From a virus: a stretch of DNA of 42,056 bases. Below, in pieces: positions 1-5,765 of the stretch. The stretch's first letter is position 1. Each line of letters starts with the position of its first letter. A program made the position numbers and the translations under genes. The notes beneath the pieces are model-generated. The model saw only the letters and a program-made list of their open reading frames with translations. It was not told the DNA's origin and did not search any database. The DNA lies in IMG/VR virus record IMGVR_UViG_3300035664_001001, positions 1-42,056 of that record; one strand, given 5' to 3'.

Positions 1-36
1 GACCATTTCACGGTCCATTTGAGAAATAAGAGACAT
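1..36 (-). CDS. Start of a gene running off the left edge (partial)
   Basis: Only the first 12 codons are inside the window (MSLISQMDREMV). An AGGAGG ribosome-binding site lies 4 bases before the ATG, and a sigma70-like promoter sits just upstream at 58-86, so this is a convincing gene start. There is too little sequence to identify the product. Confidence 0.75.
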   Translation of the reverse strand, partial: MSLISQMDREMV

Positions 37-57
37 AAACCTCCTGACTTGATACTT

Positions 58-86
58 ATCATACTAAAGGGGGGAGTCTTTGTCAA
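58..86 (-). promoter_or_regulatory. Sigma70-like early promoter
   Basis: On the minus strand, TTGACA (81-86) and TATGAT (58-63) are separated by exactly 17 bp. The -35 box lies inside the pstS terminator hairpin. It drives the gene cut by the left edge. Confidence 0.75.
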
Positions 87-93
87 CCCCCCC
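69..93 (-). terminator. Terminator of pstS
   Basis: A six-pair G:C hairpin (69-74 with 87-92) follows the pstS stop on the minus strand and is followed by TTTAG. Its loop contains the TTGACA box of the next promoter. Confidence 0.7.
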
Positions 94-101
94 TATGTAT
101 A

Positions 102-1070
102 TTACTGACCGATACGATTTACAGCAAGTCGTGAACGATTCAAAATGCTTCCAGAAAGAGGGACATAACCCAAATCATCAGCAATTCCTTGCGCCTTACC
201 ACTCAAAGCATAATTGATGGCAGCACGAATATCACTTGCTTTAGCACCATTACCATTCTTATATGCAAGAATCCAAGTCAGAGTTGAGATTGGATATGCA
301 TTTACACCAGCAGGATTTGGGTCTTCACCAGCAAGAGTTACAGGGTCAAGTTTGATGTTATTCAATGCTGCAGCACCAGATTTTGCAGTAGGAAGAACAA
401 ACTTACCTGCCTTATTTTGAATTGCTGCTGCCTGAAGACGATTTGCCTTTACAAATCCAGTATTCACATAACCAATGGCACCAGGAGTTTGTCGGATGTT
501 TCCAGCAACACCTTCGTTGCCTTTACCACCAACACCAACAGTCCATTTGACTGCCTTACCTACACCAGGACCCCAACCACCAAAAGCATCCAGAGAATTA
601 GTGAATGCATAAGTCGTTCCAGACCCATCAGAACGGTATACAACCCTCATCGGACCTGCAGCACAACCGACTTGTTTCCAGTCCTTAATACGACCAGAGA
701 AAATGTCAACGGTCTGTTTCTGCGTCAGTTTCAGATTACAACCAGGTTTGTTATAAGCAACTGCAATCGTTCCTCCGACCATAGGAATCTGAACGACACC
801 GCGCTTGACCTTTGCTGCTTCCGATGCCTTGATAGGTTCATCAGAGGCACCAAAGTCAACAGTTCCTGCAATATATTGACGAACACCAGCACCAGAACCA
901 ACTGACTGATAATTTACACGATTACCAGTTTGTTGAGAATAATCTTGGAACCAACGTTGATAGATGGGTGCAGGGAAAGTTGCACCAGCACCATTCAGAG
1001 CAGGTCCAGCAAGTGCGGCAAAAGGAGTGGCAATAAGACTTGCTGCAAAAATTTTAGTAGCGAGTTTCAT
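102..1070 (-). CDS. pstS: PstS phosphate-binding protein
   Basis: This is the periplasmic substrate-binding subunit of the high-affinity phosphate ABC transporter. The 322-residue product has a signal peptide (about residues 1-21, ending ALA) and the family's phosphate-loop segments: GAGATFPAPIYQRW, SVGSGAGVRQ, GASDEP and RSDGSGTTYAF. It is known in many cyanophages as an auxiliary metabolic gene thought to keep phosphate flowing into infected cells. It lies downstream of the porin gene but has its own terminator-separated promoter with Pho-box-like repeats (1094-1134). Length is normal and no residue appears to be missing. Confidence 0.96.
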   Translation of the reverse strand: MKLATKIFAASLIATPFAALAGPALNGAGATFPAPIYQRWFQDYSQQTGNRVNYQSVGSGAGVRQYIAGTVDFGASDEPIKASEAAKVKRGVVQIPMVGGTIAVAYNKPGCNLKLTQKQTVDIFSGRIKDWKQVGCAAGPMRVVYRSDGSGTTYAFTNSLDAFGGWGPGVGKAVKWTVGVGGKGNEGVAGNIRQTPGAIGYVNTGFVKANRLQAAAIQNKAGKFVLPTAKSGAAALNNIKLDPVTLAGEDPNPAGVNAYPISTLTWILAYKNGNGAKASDIRAAINYALSGKAQGIADDLGYVPLSGSILNRSRLAVNRIGQ

Positions 1071-1093
1071 AAAAATTGAGAGACTACGAAAGA

Positions 1094-1134
1094 ATTATAG
1101 TATATGAAAGTTAAAGGATAGTTAAGTGTTAAGG
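1094..1134 (-). promoter_or_regulatory. pstS promoter with Pho-box-like repeats
   Basis: On the minus strand, two contiguous 11-bp units, CTTAACTATCC and TTTAACTTTCA (1105-1126), lie 5 bp upstream of TATAAT (1094-1099). A third TTAAC copy is at about 1127-1133. No TTGACA-type -35 is present, as expected for an activator-dependent promoter. TTAAC repeats on an 11-bp period match the cyanobacterial PhoB box known from the host; PhoB binding here is inferred. Confidence 0.75.
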
Positions 1135-1144
1135 AATCATAAAA

Positions 1145-1167
1145 AACCACCCCAGAAAGGGGTGGTT
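1145..1167 (-). terminator. Terminator of the porin gene
   Basis: A nine-pair stem (AACCACCCC with GGGGTGGTT) is followed by TTTT on the minus strand, 24 bp after the porin stop. Confidence 0.9.
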
Positions 1168-1190
1168 CCACTCAAGATGTGAGTAGTTTA

Positions 1191-2669
1191 TCAGAAGGTG
1201 AATTTCGTCTGAATCACACCACCAACGTTGCTGGAAGCACCAGAGAATGCTTGGTTGTTGGAGACATAGAACAGTGCAGGAGTGACACTGATATTATCAC
1301 TTACGCGATAACGATAGAACACTTCCCACATCGTTGCGTTTGCAGGGAGTCCTTGAGCATTTCCAGGTTGACCCACAGCAACACCAGCGGCATTACCCTT
1401 TGCAAAGACATCGCTCCACTGAAGACCTGCCATCCAAGTCTGAGAGTTGGTTGCGTTAGAAGGAGTAGAAGGTCCTGCAACATAGTTCCAACCATAGGCA
1501 GCAGACACCGAAGGAATCCAACCAGATTGAAGAGGTTGCCAGTAAGCATTCAGAGCATAACCGTTAGAACCTTGATTTGAACCCAGAGTTCCAGAAGCAC
1601 CATTCAGACCATTAAAGGTGCGAATACGAGTGCCTTGAGTGCCGTAACGATAACCGAAAGCAACACCCCAGTTAGGAGCACGATATCCAACTTGAGCAAG
1701 AGTATTCAGACCACCGGTGGAGTTGAATACGCCAGTTGAACTGTTATCACCGTCTTGTGCAACATAGTTGATACCCGCAACGATTCCACCCTTCTTACCA
1801 GGTTGAACATACTGAATACCAAAACCTTGACCAGTTGCCTTGTTGTAGACACCAGGAGCACCAGCAACAGCAAAGAAGTCAAGAATATCCGACTTATAAG
1901 CAGTAGGAATCCACGCCATTTCGGTGTTACGAACCAGAGCACCAGCAGTCAGAGTTACACCCTTTGCCAGAGCAGGGAAACTGTAATACAGACGGTCAAT
2001 AATTACACCATCAGCAGTGGTTTCTGCTTTGTCCAGTTTGAAGAGTGAAGACGAAGAACCGAAAGGTTGAGCACTGAAGTTACCACTACGCAGACGAGTG
2101 CGAAGCAGATCCTTACCAGTGAACGATGTATCAAAGTTCAAACGAAGATCATAGTTGAAAGCAGTGTTTCCAACTTGAGTTCCGTTACGAAGATTTGCAC
2201 CATTGACACCACCAAGAATGAAGTTTGCTTCACCCTTGAGTTTGGTAGTAGTAGAAAACTGCTGTGCTTCCAGAACACCAACTTTCTTTTCCAGACCATC
2301 AACACGACCACGAAGGACCGCAAGTTCCGATTGGAATTCTGCCAGAAGACGCTTCAGTTCGTCAGTGGTTTCAGTCACGCGGTCAAGGCAAGCATTCAGA
2401 AGTGCTGCTGCCTCAAAACGGGTCATTGCCCTACCACCACCATAGGTGCCATTAGGATAACCAGCAACGCAACCATAACGTTCTACAAGGTTACCAAGTG
2501 CCTGATATGCCCAGTCAGTAGGACGGACATCAGAAAATTGTGAAATGCTTGTAACCTGACTCTCCGAGTATTGATTGACTGCTACCATATTAAGGTCTGC
2601 GGCATTCGCAGTAACAGGAGCAACCATTCCCAGAGCAACAGGTGCAAGCATCAGTTGATTGAGCTTCAT
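1191..2669 (-). CDS. SLH-OprB cyanobacterial-type outer-membrane porin
   Basis: The 492-residue product has a signal peptide (MKLNQLMLAPVALG..., ending TANA|A), an SLH domain (SDVRPTDWAYQALGNLVERYG onward to ACLDR), a short coiled coil (about residues 90-125) and a long beta-barrel region ending in FTF, the usual C-terminal aromatic. This is the Som/OprB porin layout of cyanobacteria, in which the SLH domain anchors to peptidoglycan and the barrel forms an outer-membrane channel. The ATG at 2669 is preferred because the signal peptide starts there; an upstream TTG would add ten polar residues. It precedes pstS, as a som porin sits by pstS in some Prochlorococcus phosphate clusters. Confidence 0.9.
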   Translation of the reverse strand: MKLNQLMLAPVALGMVAPVTANAADLNMVAVNQYSESQVTSISQFSDVRPTDWAYQALGNLVERYGCVAGYPNGTYGGGRAMTRFEAAALLNACLDRVTETTDELKRLLAEFQSELAVLRGRVDGLEKKVGVLEAQQFSTTTKLKGEANFILGGVNGANLRNGTQVGNTAFNYDLRLNFDTSFTGKDLLRTRLRSGNFSAQPFGSSSSLFKLDKAETTADGVIIDRLYYSFPALAKGVTLTAGALVRNTEMAWIPTAYKSDILDFFAVAGAPGVYNKATGQGFGIQYVQPGKKGGIVAGINYVAQDGDNSSTGVFNSTGGLNTLAQVGYRAPNWGVAFGYRYGTQGTRIRTFNGLNGASGTLGSNQGSNGYALNAYWQPLQSGWIPSVSAAYGWNYVAGPSTPSNATNSQTWMAGLQWSDVFAKGNAAGVAVGQPGNAQGLPANATMWEVFYRYRVSDNISVTPALFYVSNNQAFSGASSNVGGVIQTKFTF

Positions 2670-2768
2670 AAAAAATTTGTTTTTAGTACTAAACGACAAT
2701 GTGAAGATTTACAACAAGGTAAATCTTCGATATTTAGGTGGTCTTAAGCAAACCTTAAGATTGAGAGT

Positions 2769-2813
2769 ATCTTAGAGCATTTTGGGTCTTATGTCAACTA
2801 AGATTTGGTTAAG
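2769..2813 (-). promoter_or_regulatory. Porin promoter with overlapping Pho-box-like repeats
   Basis: On the minus strand, CTTAACCAAAT and CTTAGTTGACA (2792-2813) are adjacent 11-bp units, and the second contains the -35 TTGACA (2792-2797). After 17 bp comes TAAGAT (2769-2774). The arrangement predicts basal sigma70 activity plus host PhoB activation. A further pair of CTTAAG sites lies in the leader (about 2743-2760). Confidence 0.65.
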
Positions 2814-2815
2814 AA

Positions 2816-2886
2816 AGCGTGATCACGGATTCGAACCGAGGAGATCTCCTTGGAAGGGAGGAATGTTACCACTACATCAATCACGC
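2816..2886 (-). tRNA. tRNA-Gly(TCC)
   Basis: The 71-nt cloverleaf has acceptor GCGTGAT/ATCACGC, discriminator T, anticodon loop CTTCCAA and a canonical T-loop TTCGAAT. One mismatch closes the anticodon stem (C-A) and one lies in the T-stem (T-T). No CCA is encoded. Confidence 0.9.
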
Positions 2887-2934
2887 ATTTGGAAGAGATT
2901 TCTCTCTTCCGAGCACTTCCTTCACACAAAAGAA

Positions 2935-2963
2935 AGTATATGACATAATGAGTATTATGTCAA
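2935..2963 (-). promoter_or_regulatory. Sigma70-like promoter between two tRNA genes
   Basis: TTGACA (2958-2963) and TATACT (2935-2940) are spaced by 17 bp on the minus strand. The -35 box begins exactly at the 3' end of tRNA-Thr, so tRNA-Gly can be transcribed separately. Confidence 0.7.
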
Positions 2964-3033
2964 GCCCCATAACAGAATTGAACTGTTCTCTGCAGTTTAC
3001 AAAACTGCTGCATCACCACAATGCTTATAGGGC
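2963..3033 (-). tRNA. tRNA-Thr(TGT)
   Basis: The acceptor GCCCTAT/ATGGGGC has one G-T pair. The anticodon stem is GCAGT/ACTGC around the loop TTTGTAA, giving anticodon TGT, and the T-loop is TTCAATT. The total is 71 nt. Confidence 0.92.
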
Positions 3034-3120
3034 AACGCGGGGGTGATCAAGTCCCCGACCTAACAAAGTTAGGATTTAGAAAGGAAGACCCGGACATTTC
3101 CAGACCTTCCAAGATTTATA
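3034..3120 (-). other. Structured leader RNA upstream of tRNA-Thr
   Basis: This stretch has no credible gene. Read on the minus strand it contains three consecutive hairpins: GGAAG...CTTCC with an inner CTGGA/TCCGG, CCTAAC-TTT-GTTAGG, and CGGGG...CCCCG. A late-like box TATAAATC (3113-3120) and the sigma70-like promoter at 3120-3148 both lie at its upstream edge, so it should be the 5' part of the tRNA-Thr transcript. It does not fold as a tRNA. Function unknown. Confidence 0.45.
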
Positions 3121-3148
3121 TATTATCATATTTACGAGTGTTTGTCAA
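3120..3148 (-). promoter_or_regulatory. Sigma70-like promoter for the tRNA-Thr unit
   Basis: TTGACA (3143-3148), a 17-bp spacer and TAATAT (3120-3125) lie on the minus strand, overlapping the 3' end of the HNH gene. The -10 is the weak part (4 of 6). Confidence 0.55.
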
Positions 3149-3698
3149 GTTTTTCTTGCCCTCTCATTATTCGTTTTCTTATAGCATTATCGCTACAATT
3201 AAATAATCTTCCAGTTCCAGTATATCCGTGCTTTTCAACTAAAGCAATTAATTCATCCAAAGGTGGATAATCCCTCGTTCTAGCAGCAGAAGCACACTTA
3301 TTTGAGCAATATTTTTGAGTTGTTAGTTTTTCCTTTCCGCACTGAGGACAATTATCCTTTTCTTTAGGTGTTGCTTTATTAGCATAATCCCATTTTGCAT
3401 AACTTTCATCAAATCTAATAATATTTTCAGGAATATTAGTTACTCCAGCGTGAACTTCACGATGACAATTTGAACATAAACACACACATTTACGAAGTTC
3501 GGAAGAAAGTATCTCCCAAGATCTAGTTACTCCACCCATAGATGGATTAAAAACTTTTTCTTCTGGATTTATATGGTGAAAATCTAATGCTTGGACACAT
3601 TTATCATAACCACATATACCACATTTAGACCCAAATGCCTTTGTAGCGTATGTTTTTGCCCTTTTTCTATAGTAAGAAACTGCTTCTTTATTAGACAT
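3132..3698 (-). CDS. HNH homing-type endonuclease
   Basis: The 188-residue product has an HNH fold: CGIC (26-29), DFHHINPEEK (39-48) and CLCSNCHREVHAG (73-85), whose two Cys pairs bind structural zinc and whose His residues bind the catalytic metal. A second zinc ribbon follows (CPQCGK ... CSNKC), then a C-terminal helix-turn-helix (VEKHGYTGTGRLFNCSDNAI) likely used for DNA recognition. It is free-standing between tRNA-Asn and tRNA-Thr and has a perfect late box TATAAATA at 3721-3728. It is probably a mobile nuclease acting on related phage genomes; the target is not visible. There is no clear ribosome-binding site. Confidence 0.88.
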   Translation of the reverse strand: MSNKEAVSYYRKRAKTYATKAFGSKCGICGYDKCVQALDFHHINPEEKVFNPSMGGVTRSWEILSSELRKCVCLCSNCHREVHAGVTNIPENIIRFDESYAKWDYANKATPKEKDNCPQCGKEKLTTQKYCSNKCASAARTRDYPPLDELIALVEKHGYTGTGRLFNCSDNAIRKRIMRGQEKLDKHS

Positions 3699-3720
3699 TT
3701 CTAACCAACAACTATACTTT

Positions 3721-3728
3721 TATTTATA
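3721..3728 (-). promoter_or_regulatory. T4-type late promoter for the HNH gene
   Basis: TATAAATA is present exactly on the minus strand, 22 bp before the HNH start codon. This is the recognition motif of the T4 late sigma factor gp55. Confidence 0.75.
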
Positions 3729-3746
3729 AAAATAATAATTTAAAAA

Positions 3747-3819
3747 CTCCCATCGTAGGTACTGCCCCTACCAATCTCCGATTAACAGTCGGGCCCGTTC
3801 GCTTGCTCGGTCGATGGGA
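3747..3819 (-). tRNA. tRNA-Asn(GTT), divergent, or tRNA-like RNA
   Basis: The acceptor TCCCATC/GATGGGA is perfect, with discriminator G as in tRNA-Asn. The anticodon arm CCGA-CTGTTAA-TCGG gives GTT. The T-stem GTAGG/CCTAC is perfect, but its loop is GGCAGTA instead of TTCRANY. The D-arm (CCG/CGG) has no GG in its loop and base 8 is G. Stems are conserved while the elbow loops are not, so this may be a modified tRNA, a tRNA mimic or a decaying gene. A six-pair hairpin at 3829-3844 precedes it. Confidence 0.7.
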
Positions 3820-3828
3820 TTACTAACG

Positions 3829-3844
3829 GGGGTGCTGCCACCCC
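3829..3844 (-). other. Stable hairpin upstream of tRNA-Asn
   Basis: GGGGTG-GCAG-CACCCC forms six G/C-rich pairs, nine bases before the tRNA-Asn 5' end. There is no U-tract after it, so RNA processing or structure is likelier than termination. Confidence 0.5.
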
Positions 3845-3850
3845 ACTTGA

Positions 3851-4048
3851 TTACCTAGAACTTACAAAGTTATTGATTTTTTCTGCAAGTTCCTCAATCC
3901 TTTCATAGGAAGGAAATGAGGGATAATCCCATTTATTTCCAGTATTTTGATTATGATTATCAACTATATTATATCTCGCAAGATATTCATCATTAGCATG
4001 AGCATATGCTTGCTTGAAAATTTCAAAGCGTAATTCAAAAGGTGTCAT
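3851..4048 (-). CDS. Small hypothetical protein (65 aa)
   Basis: The product is MTPFELRFEIFKQAYAHAN..., a mixed acidic/basic helical protein with no motif I recognise. The ATG has a good AGGAG site 6 bases upstream. It is co-oriented between tRNA-Arg and tRNA-Asn, probably on the transcript starting at the strong promoter 4247-4275. Similar short proteins are typical of cyanophage tRNA clusters, but no function is known to me. Confidence 0.8.
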   Translation of the reverse strand: MTPFELRFEIFKQAYAHANDEYLARYNIVDNHNQNTGNKWDYPSFPSYERIEELAEKINNFVSSR

Positions 4049-4097
4049 TGTTTTACTCCTGTGTGTTTGTGTGTGTTATGGAGAATAAATCTCCAAG

Positions 4098-4171
4098 CGT
4101 CTCAGGAGGGATTCGAACCCCCGACCCACAACTTAGAAGGTTGTTGCACTAATCCGCTGTGCTACTGAGAC
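4098..4171 (-). tRNA. tRNA-Arg(TCT)
   Basis: The acceptor GTCTCAG/CTGAGAC is perfect. The anticodon arm ACAAC-CTTCTAA-GTTGT gives TCT, and the T-loop is TTCGAAT. The total is 74 nt with no encoded CCA. Confidence 0.95.
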
Positions 4172-4246
4172 ATAAAGTAGGTTCCTATCGCCGCCACTCC
4201 TGAACCTACTGAAGGGAAGTGTCGCAGTTGATCTCTCAACCCTGAT
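4172..4246 (-). other. Structured 5' leader of the tRNA-Arg transcript
   Basis: No gene is present. Read on the minus strand, the RNA expected from promoter 4247-4275 starts with AGGG...CCCT enclosing a GTTGA-GAGA-TCAAC hairpin (GNRA-type tetraloop). An eight-pair hairpin GTAGGTTC/GAACCTAC with a 17-nt loop follows (4177-4209), then tRNA-Arg. Function unknown. Confidence 0.5.
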
Positions 4247-4275
4247 ATTATAAGGTCTTTTACGCCTTAGGTCAA
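4247..4275 (-). promoter_or_regulatory. Strong sigma70 promoter for the tRNA-Arg unit
   Basis: TTGACC (4270-4275), 17 bp and a perfect TATAAT (4247-4252) lie on the minus strand. The -35 overlaps the stop codon of the preceding gene. Confidence 0.85.
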
Positions 4276-4460
4276 GCCTTTGCTTCCTTACGGGCGTTTT
4301 TTTCTTCAGTAATTTCGGTTCTACGGGTCTTCACCAGTTTAGCAACTTCCTGAAGTGCCTTACGAGCACGAGTGCCTGCTGCATTATTTCCAGCAACAAA
4401 CTTTTCGTCTTCTACTTTCCAAGCTTCAACAGCATTCAGTAGTTCTTGTGATACAGACAT
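4272..4460 (-). CDS. Histone H1/Hc1-like small basic protein (62 aa)
   Basis: The product MSVSQELLNAVEAWKVEDEK... is helical, with the core AGNNAAGTRARKALQEVAKL and a Lys/Arg-rich C-terminus. This resembles short Hc1/H1-like histone proteins (GNKAAGxRxRKxLQ pattern), suggesting nucleic-acid or nucleoid binding; this is inference from pattern only. The ATG at 4460 is chosen because GGAG lies 7 bases upstream; an upstream TTG would swallow that site. A late-like TATAAACA lies at 4484-4491. Confidence 0.8.
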   Translation of the reverse strand: MSVSQELLNAVEAWKVEDEKFVAGNNAAGTRARKALQEVAKLVKTRRTEITEEKNARKEAKA

Positions 4461-4483
4461 AATAATCTCCAAAAAATAAGATA

Positions 4484-4491
4484 TGTTTATA
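4484..4491 (-). promoter_or_regulatory. Possible late promoter (TATAAACA)
   Basis: The motif has seven of eight matches to TATAAATA on the minus strand, 23 bp before the histone-like gene. Confidence 0.4.
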
Positions 4492-4498
4492 TAGTCGT

Positions 4499-4903
4499 TT
4501 AATTACAATCTTCCACCCAAGAGGCACATTTTCTCATTGGTGGAGCAAGTGCCTTACAGTCATCAGTATAACATAAGGTCTCATCATTTGGTTCTTCCAG
4601 ATACTTTGGTTGATACTTTCTATCATAATCGGAAATAATCCAATCATACTCTGGTGTTACATCACGAATTGCTCTGTCTACATCTCTTACAATTCTACGA
4701 TTCAGTTTTTCAGGATCTTTAAGTATAAACTCATTAAGGATAGTTTGTGGGAAATATTTTCTTTGAATTTCGTCCAATAAGTCCCAAAGTCCATTTTGCG
4801 ATACTCCTGTGCATTGTGAGAGTGCTGCAATGATAGATGATAATACAATTCCTATGATTGCATATTGTTTTATATCTGGTTTCTTTTTACCAAACTTAAA
4901 CAT
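4499..4903 (-). CDS. Membrane-anchored hypothetical protein (134 aa)
   Basis: The N-terminus is basic (MFKFGKKKPDIK) followed by one transmembrane helix (about residues 14-31, YAIIGIVLSSIIAALSQC). The remainder is soluble and charged, with five cysteines of which four are near the C-terminus (CYTDDC, RKCASWVEDC), which would suit disulfides outside the cytoplasm. It follows the tail-lysozyme-like gene and its terminator, so a role at the envelope during lysis is possible, but no family is recognised. Confidence 0.75.
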   Translation of the reverse strand: MFKFGKKKPDIKQYAIIGIVLSSIIAALSQCTGVSQNGLWDLLDEIQRKYFPQTILNEFILKDPEKLNRRIVRDVDRAIRDVTPEYDWIISDYDRKYQPKYLEEPNDETLCYTDDCKALAPPMRKCASWVEDCN

Positions 4904-4908
4904 AAGAA

Positions 4909-4932
4909 AAGGGAGAGCACAAACCCTCCCTT
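4909..4932 (-). terminator. Terminator after the tail-lysozyme-like gene
   Basis: AGGGAG/CTCCCT forms a hairpin followed by TTTTC on the minus strand, between 4938 and 4903. Confidence 0.75.
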
Positions 4933-4937
4933 ATATA

Positions 4938-5582
4938 TCAAACTTCTGTCTTAATCAGACGAGAAGCGTAATCATAGGCATATGAAGTGCGGGCGCCGTG
5001 ATGTCCCCACCCCAACCAGTTATGTGCGAGTCTCATATAGTAATTAATCGAGTTTCCAGGTCTTTTGAGTCTATGCTCGATTTCTTTCCATTGAGTCTCA
5101 TTAATCATATAATGAAGTTGTGTATCAAGTGTAGAAGGATTTCCACCATAACGAGCAGCAAACTCACCCAATCCATTATACCGATTTGATGAAGTCCACT
5201 GAATCAATCCGAATCCACCACTTCTACAACCTCTATAAGAGGTTCTAGAACCACCTTCACAGATATTCGGAACAAATGTTGATTCTTGTCGAATATTACC
5301 CATAACGGTGGCAAGGGCATATTTATCTTTAATACCACGATCCTGAAGAAAGTTCAGGGTCTTATTTTCGTATTCATTACACCCTTTACAAATTAACCTT
5401 GTCTCTTTAGGTTTTTCGGGAGCAACCTCGCGGATTGCTGTCTTTGTTGTAGGCTCCTCTTGAATAATAGAAAACGGTGGAGGACCACTCACAGGTGGAG
5501 GAGGAAACACTGAAGGCAGTGATGCCGTTGTGGTTGTAACCGTCGCCAAAAGAGGCAAGGTTACTGTAAAGAAATTTTGCAT
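4938..5582 (-). CDS. Tail-lysozyme-like cell-wall hydrolase
   Basis: Residues 75-214 match the phage tail lysozyme type of fold: NFLQDRGIKDKYALATVMGN, IRQESTF with Glu100 as likely catalytic acid, SGGFGLIQWTSSNRY, and a C-terminal Trp/His-rich segment (NWLGWGHHGARTS). The family cleaves the glycan strands of peptidoglycan. The N-terminus looks like a signal or anchor segment (residues 1-20, hydrophobic, Thr-rich) followed by a Pro-rich linker (24-60), so the domain probably acts outside the inner membrane. It has a long structured 5' leader (5583-5712). Whether it serves lysis or virion entry is not settled by sequence. Confidence 0.82.
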   Translation of the reverse strand: MQNFFTVTLPLLATVTTTTASLPSVFPPPPVSGPPPFSIIQEEPTTKTAIREVAPEKPKETRLICKGCNEYENKTLNFLQDRGIKDKYALATVMGNIRQESTFVPNICEGGSRTSYRGCRSGGFGLIQWTSSNRYNGLGEFAARYGGNPSTLDTQLHYMINETQWKEIEHRLKRPGNSINYYMRLAHNWLGWGHHGARTSYAYDYASRLIKTEV

Positions 5583-5680
5583 TTAAATTAATTGAACTCT
5601 ACATCCGTATAGAAGGGGGGTCCACCTCTTTCTCAAAAGGCACCTTCCACGGCTCTGGGTGTCACGGTCAAAGTCTCATA
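5583..5680 (-). other. Structured 5' untranslated region of the tail-lysozyme-like gene
   Basis: No gene is present. On the minus strand CCGT...ACGG closes a nested fold: GAAGG/CCTTC, then CCTTTTGAGAAAGAGG as an inner hairpin, preceded by GTGACACCCAGAG. It spans about 5610-5655 and ends some 25 bases before the start codon. It could be a cis-regulatory RNA. I cannot match it to a known riboswitch. Confidence 0.4.
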
Positions 5681-5688
5681 AAAAGAAA

Positions 5689-5705
5689 CCCTGCTCATAA
5701 CAGGG
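5689..5705. terminator. Bidirectional hairpin next to a promoter
   Basis: CCCTG-CTCATAA-CAGGG is followed by ATTTTT on the plus strand and by TTTCTTTTT on the minus strand. It lies right after the promoter at 5714-5742, so it may act as an early attenuator for the minus-strand unit as well as stopping read-through. Confidence 0.6.
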
Positions 5706-5713
5706 ATTTTTAC

Positions 5714-5742
5714 ATAATAAGTTAATATTTAGGATTTGTCAA
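5714..5742 (-). promoter_or_regulatory. Sigma70-like promoter upstream of the tail-lysozyme-like gene
   Basis: TTGACA (5737-5742), 17 bp and TATTAT (5714-5719) lie on the minus strand. The predicted start lies at the hairpin 5689-5705. Confidence 0.7.
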
Positions 5743-5765
5743 GTATGACAGTTTGTAAAGTGGCA

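Noticed and set aside
3034-3112. An additional tRNA gene before tRNA-Thr
   Set aside because: The strand has hairpins but no arrangement gives a seven-pair acceptor with anticodon and T arms; the 5' GGAAG pairs with CTTCC only 20 bases away.
5605-5665. Group II intron domain V
   Set aside because: GAGCCGT...ACGG looked similar at first, but the interior is far too long and lacks the short GAAA-capped stem, and no reverse transcriptase or other intron domain is near.
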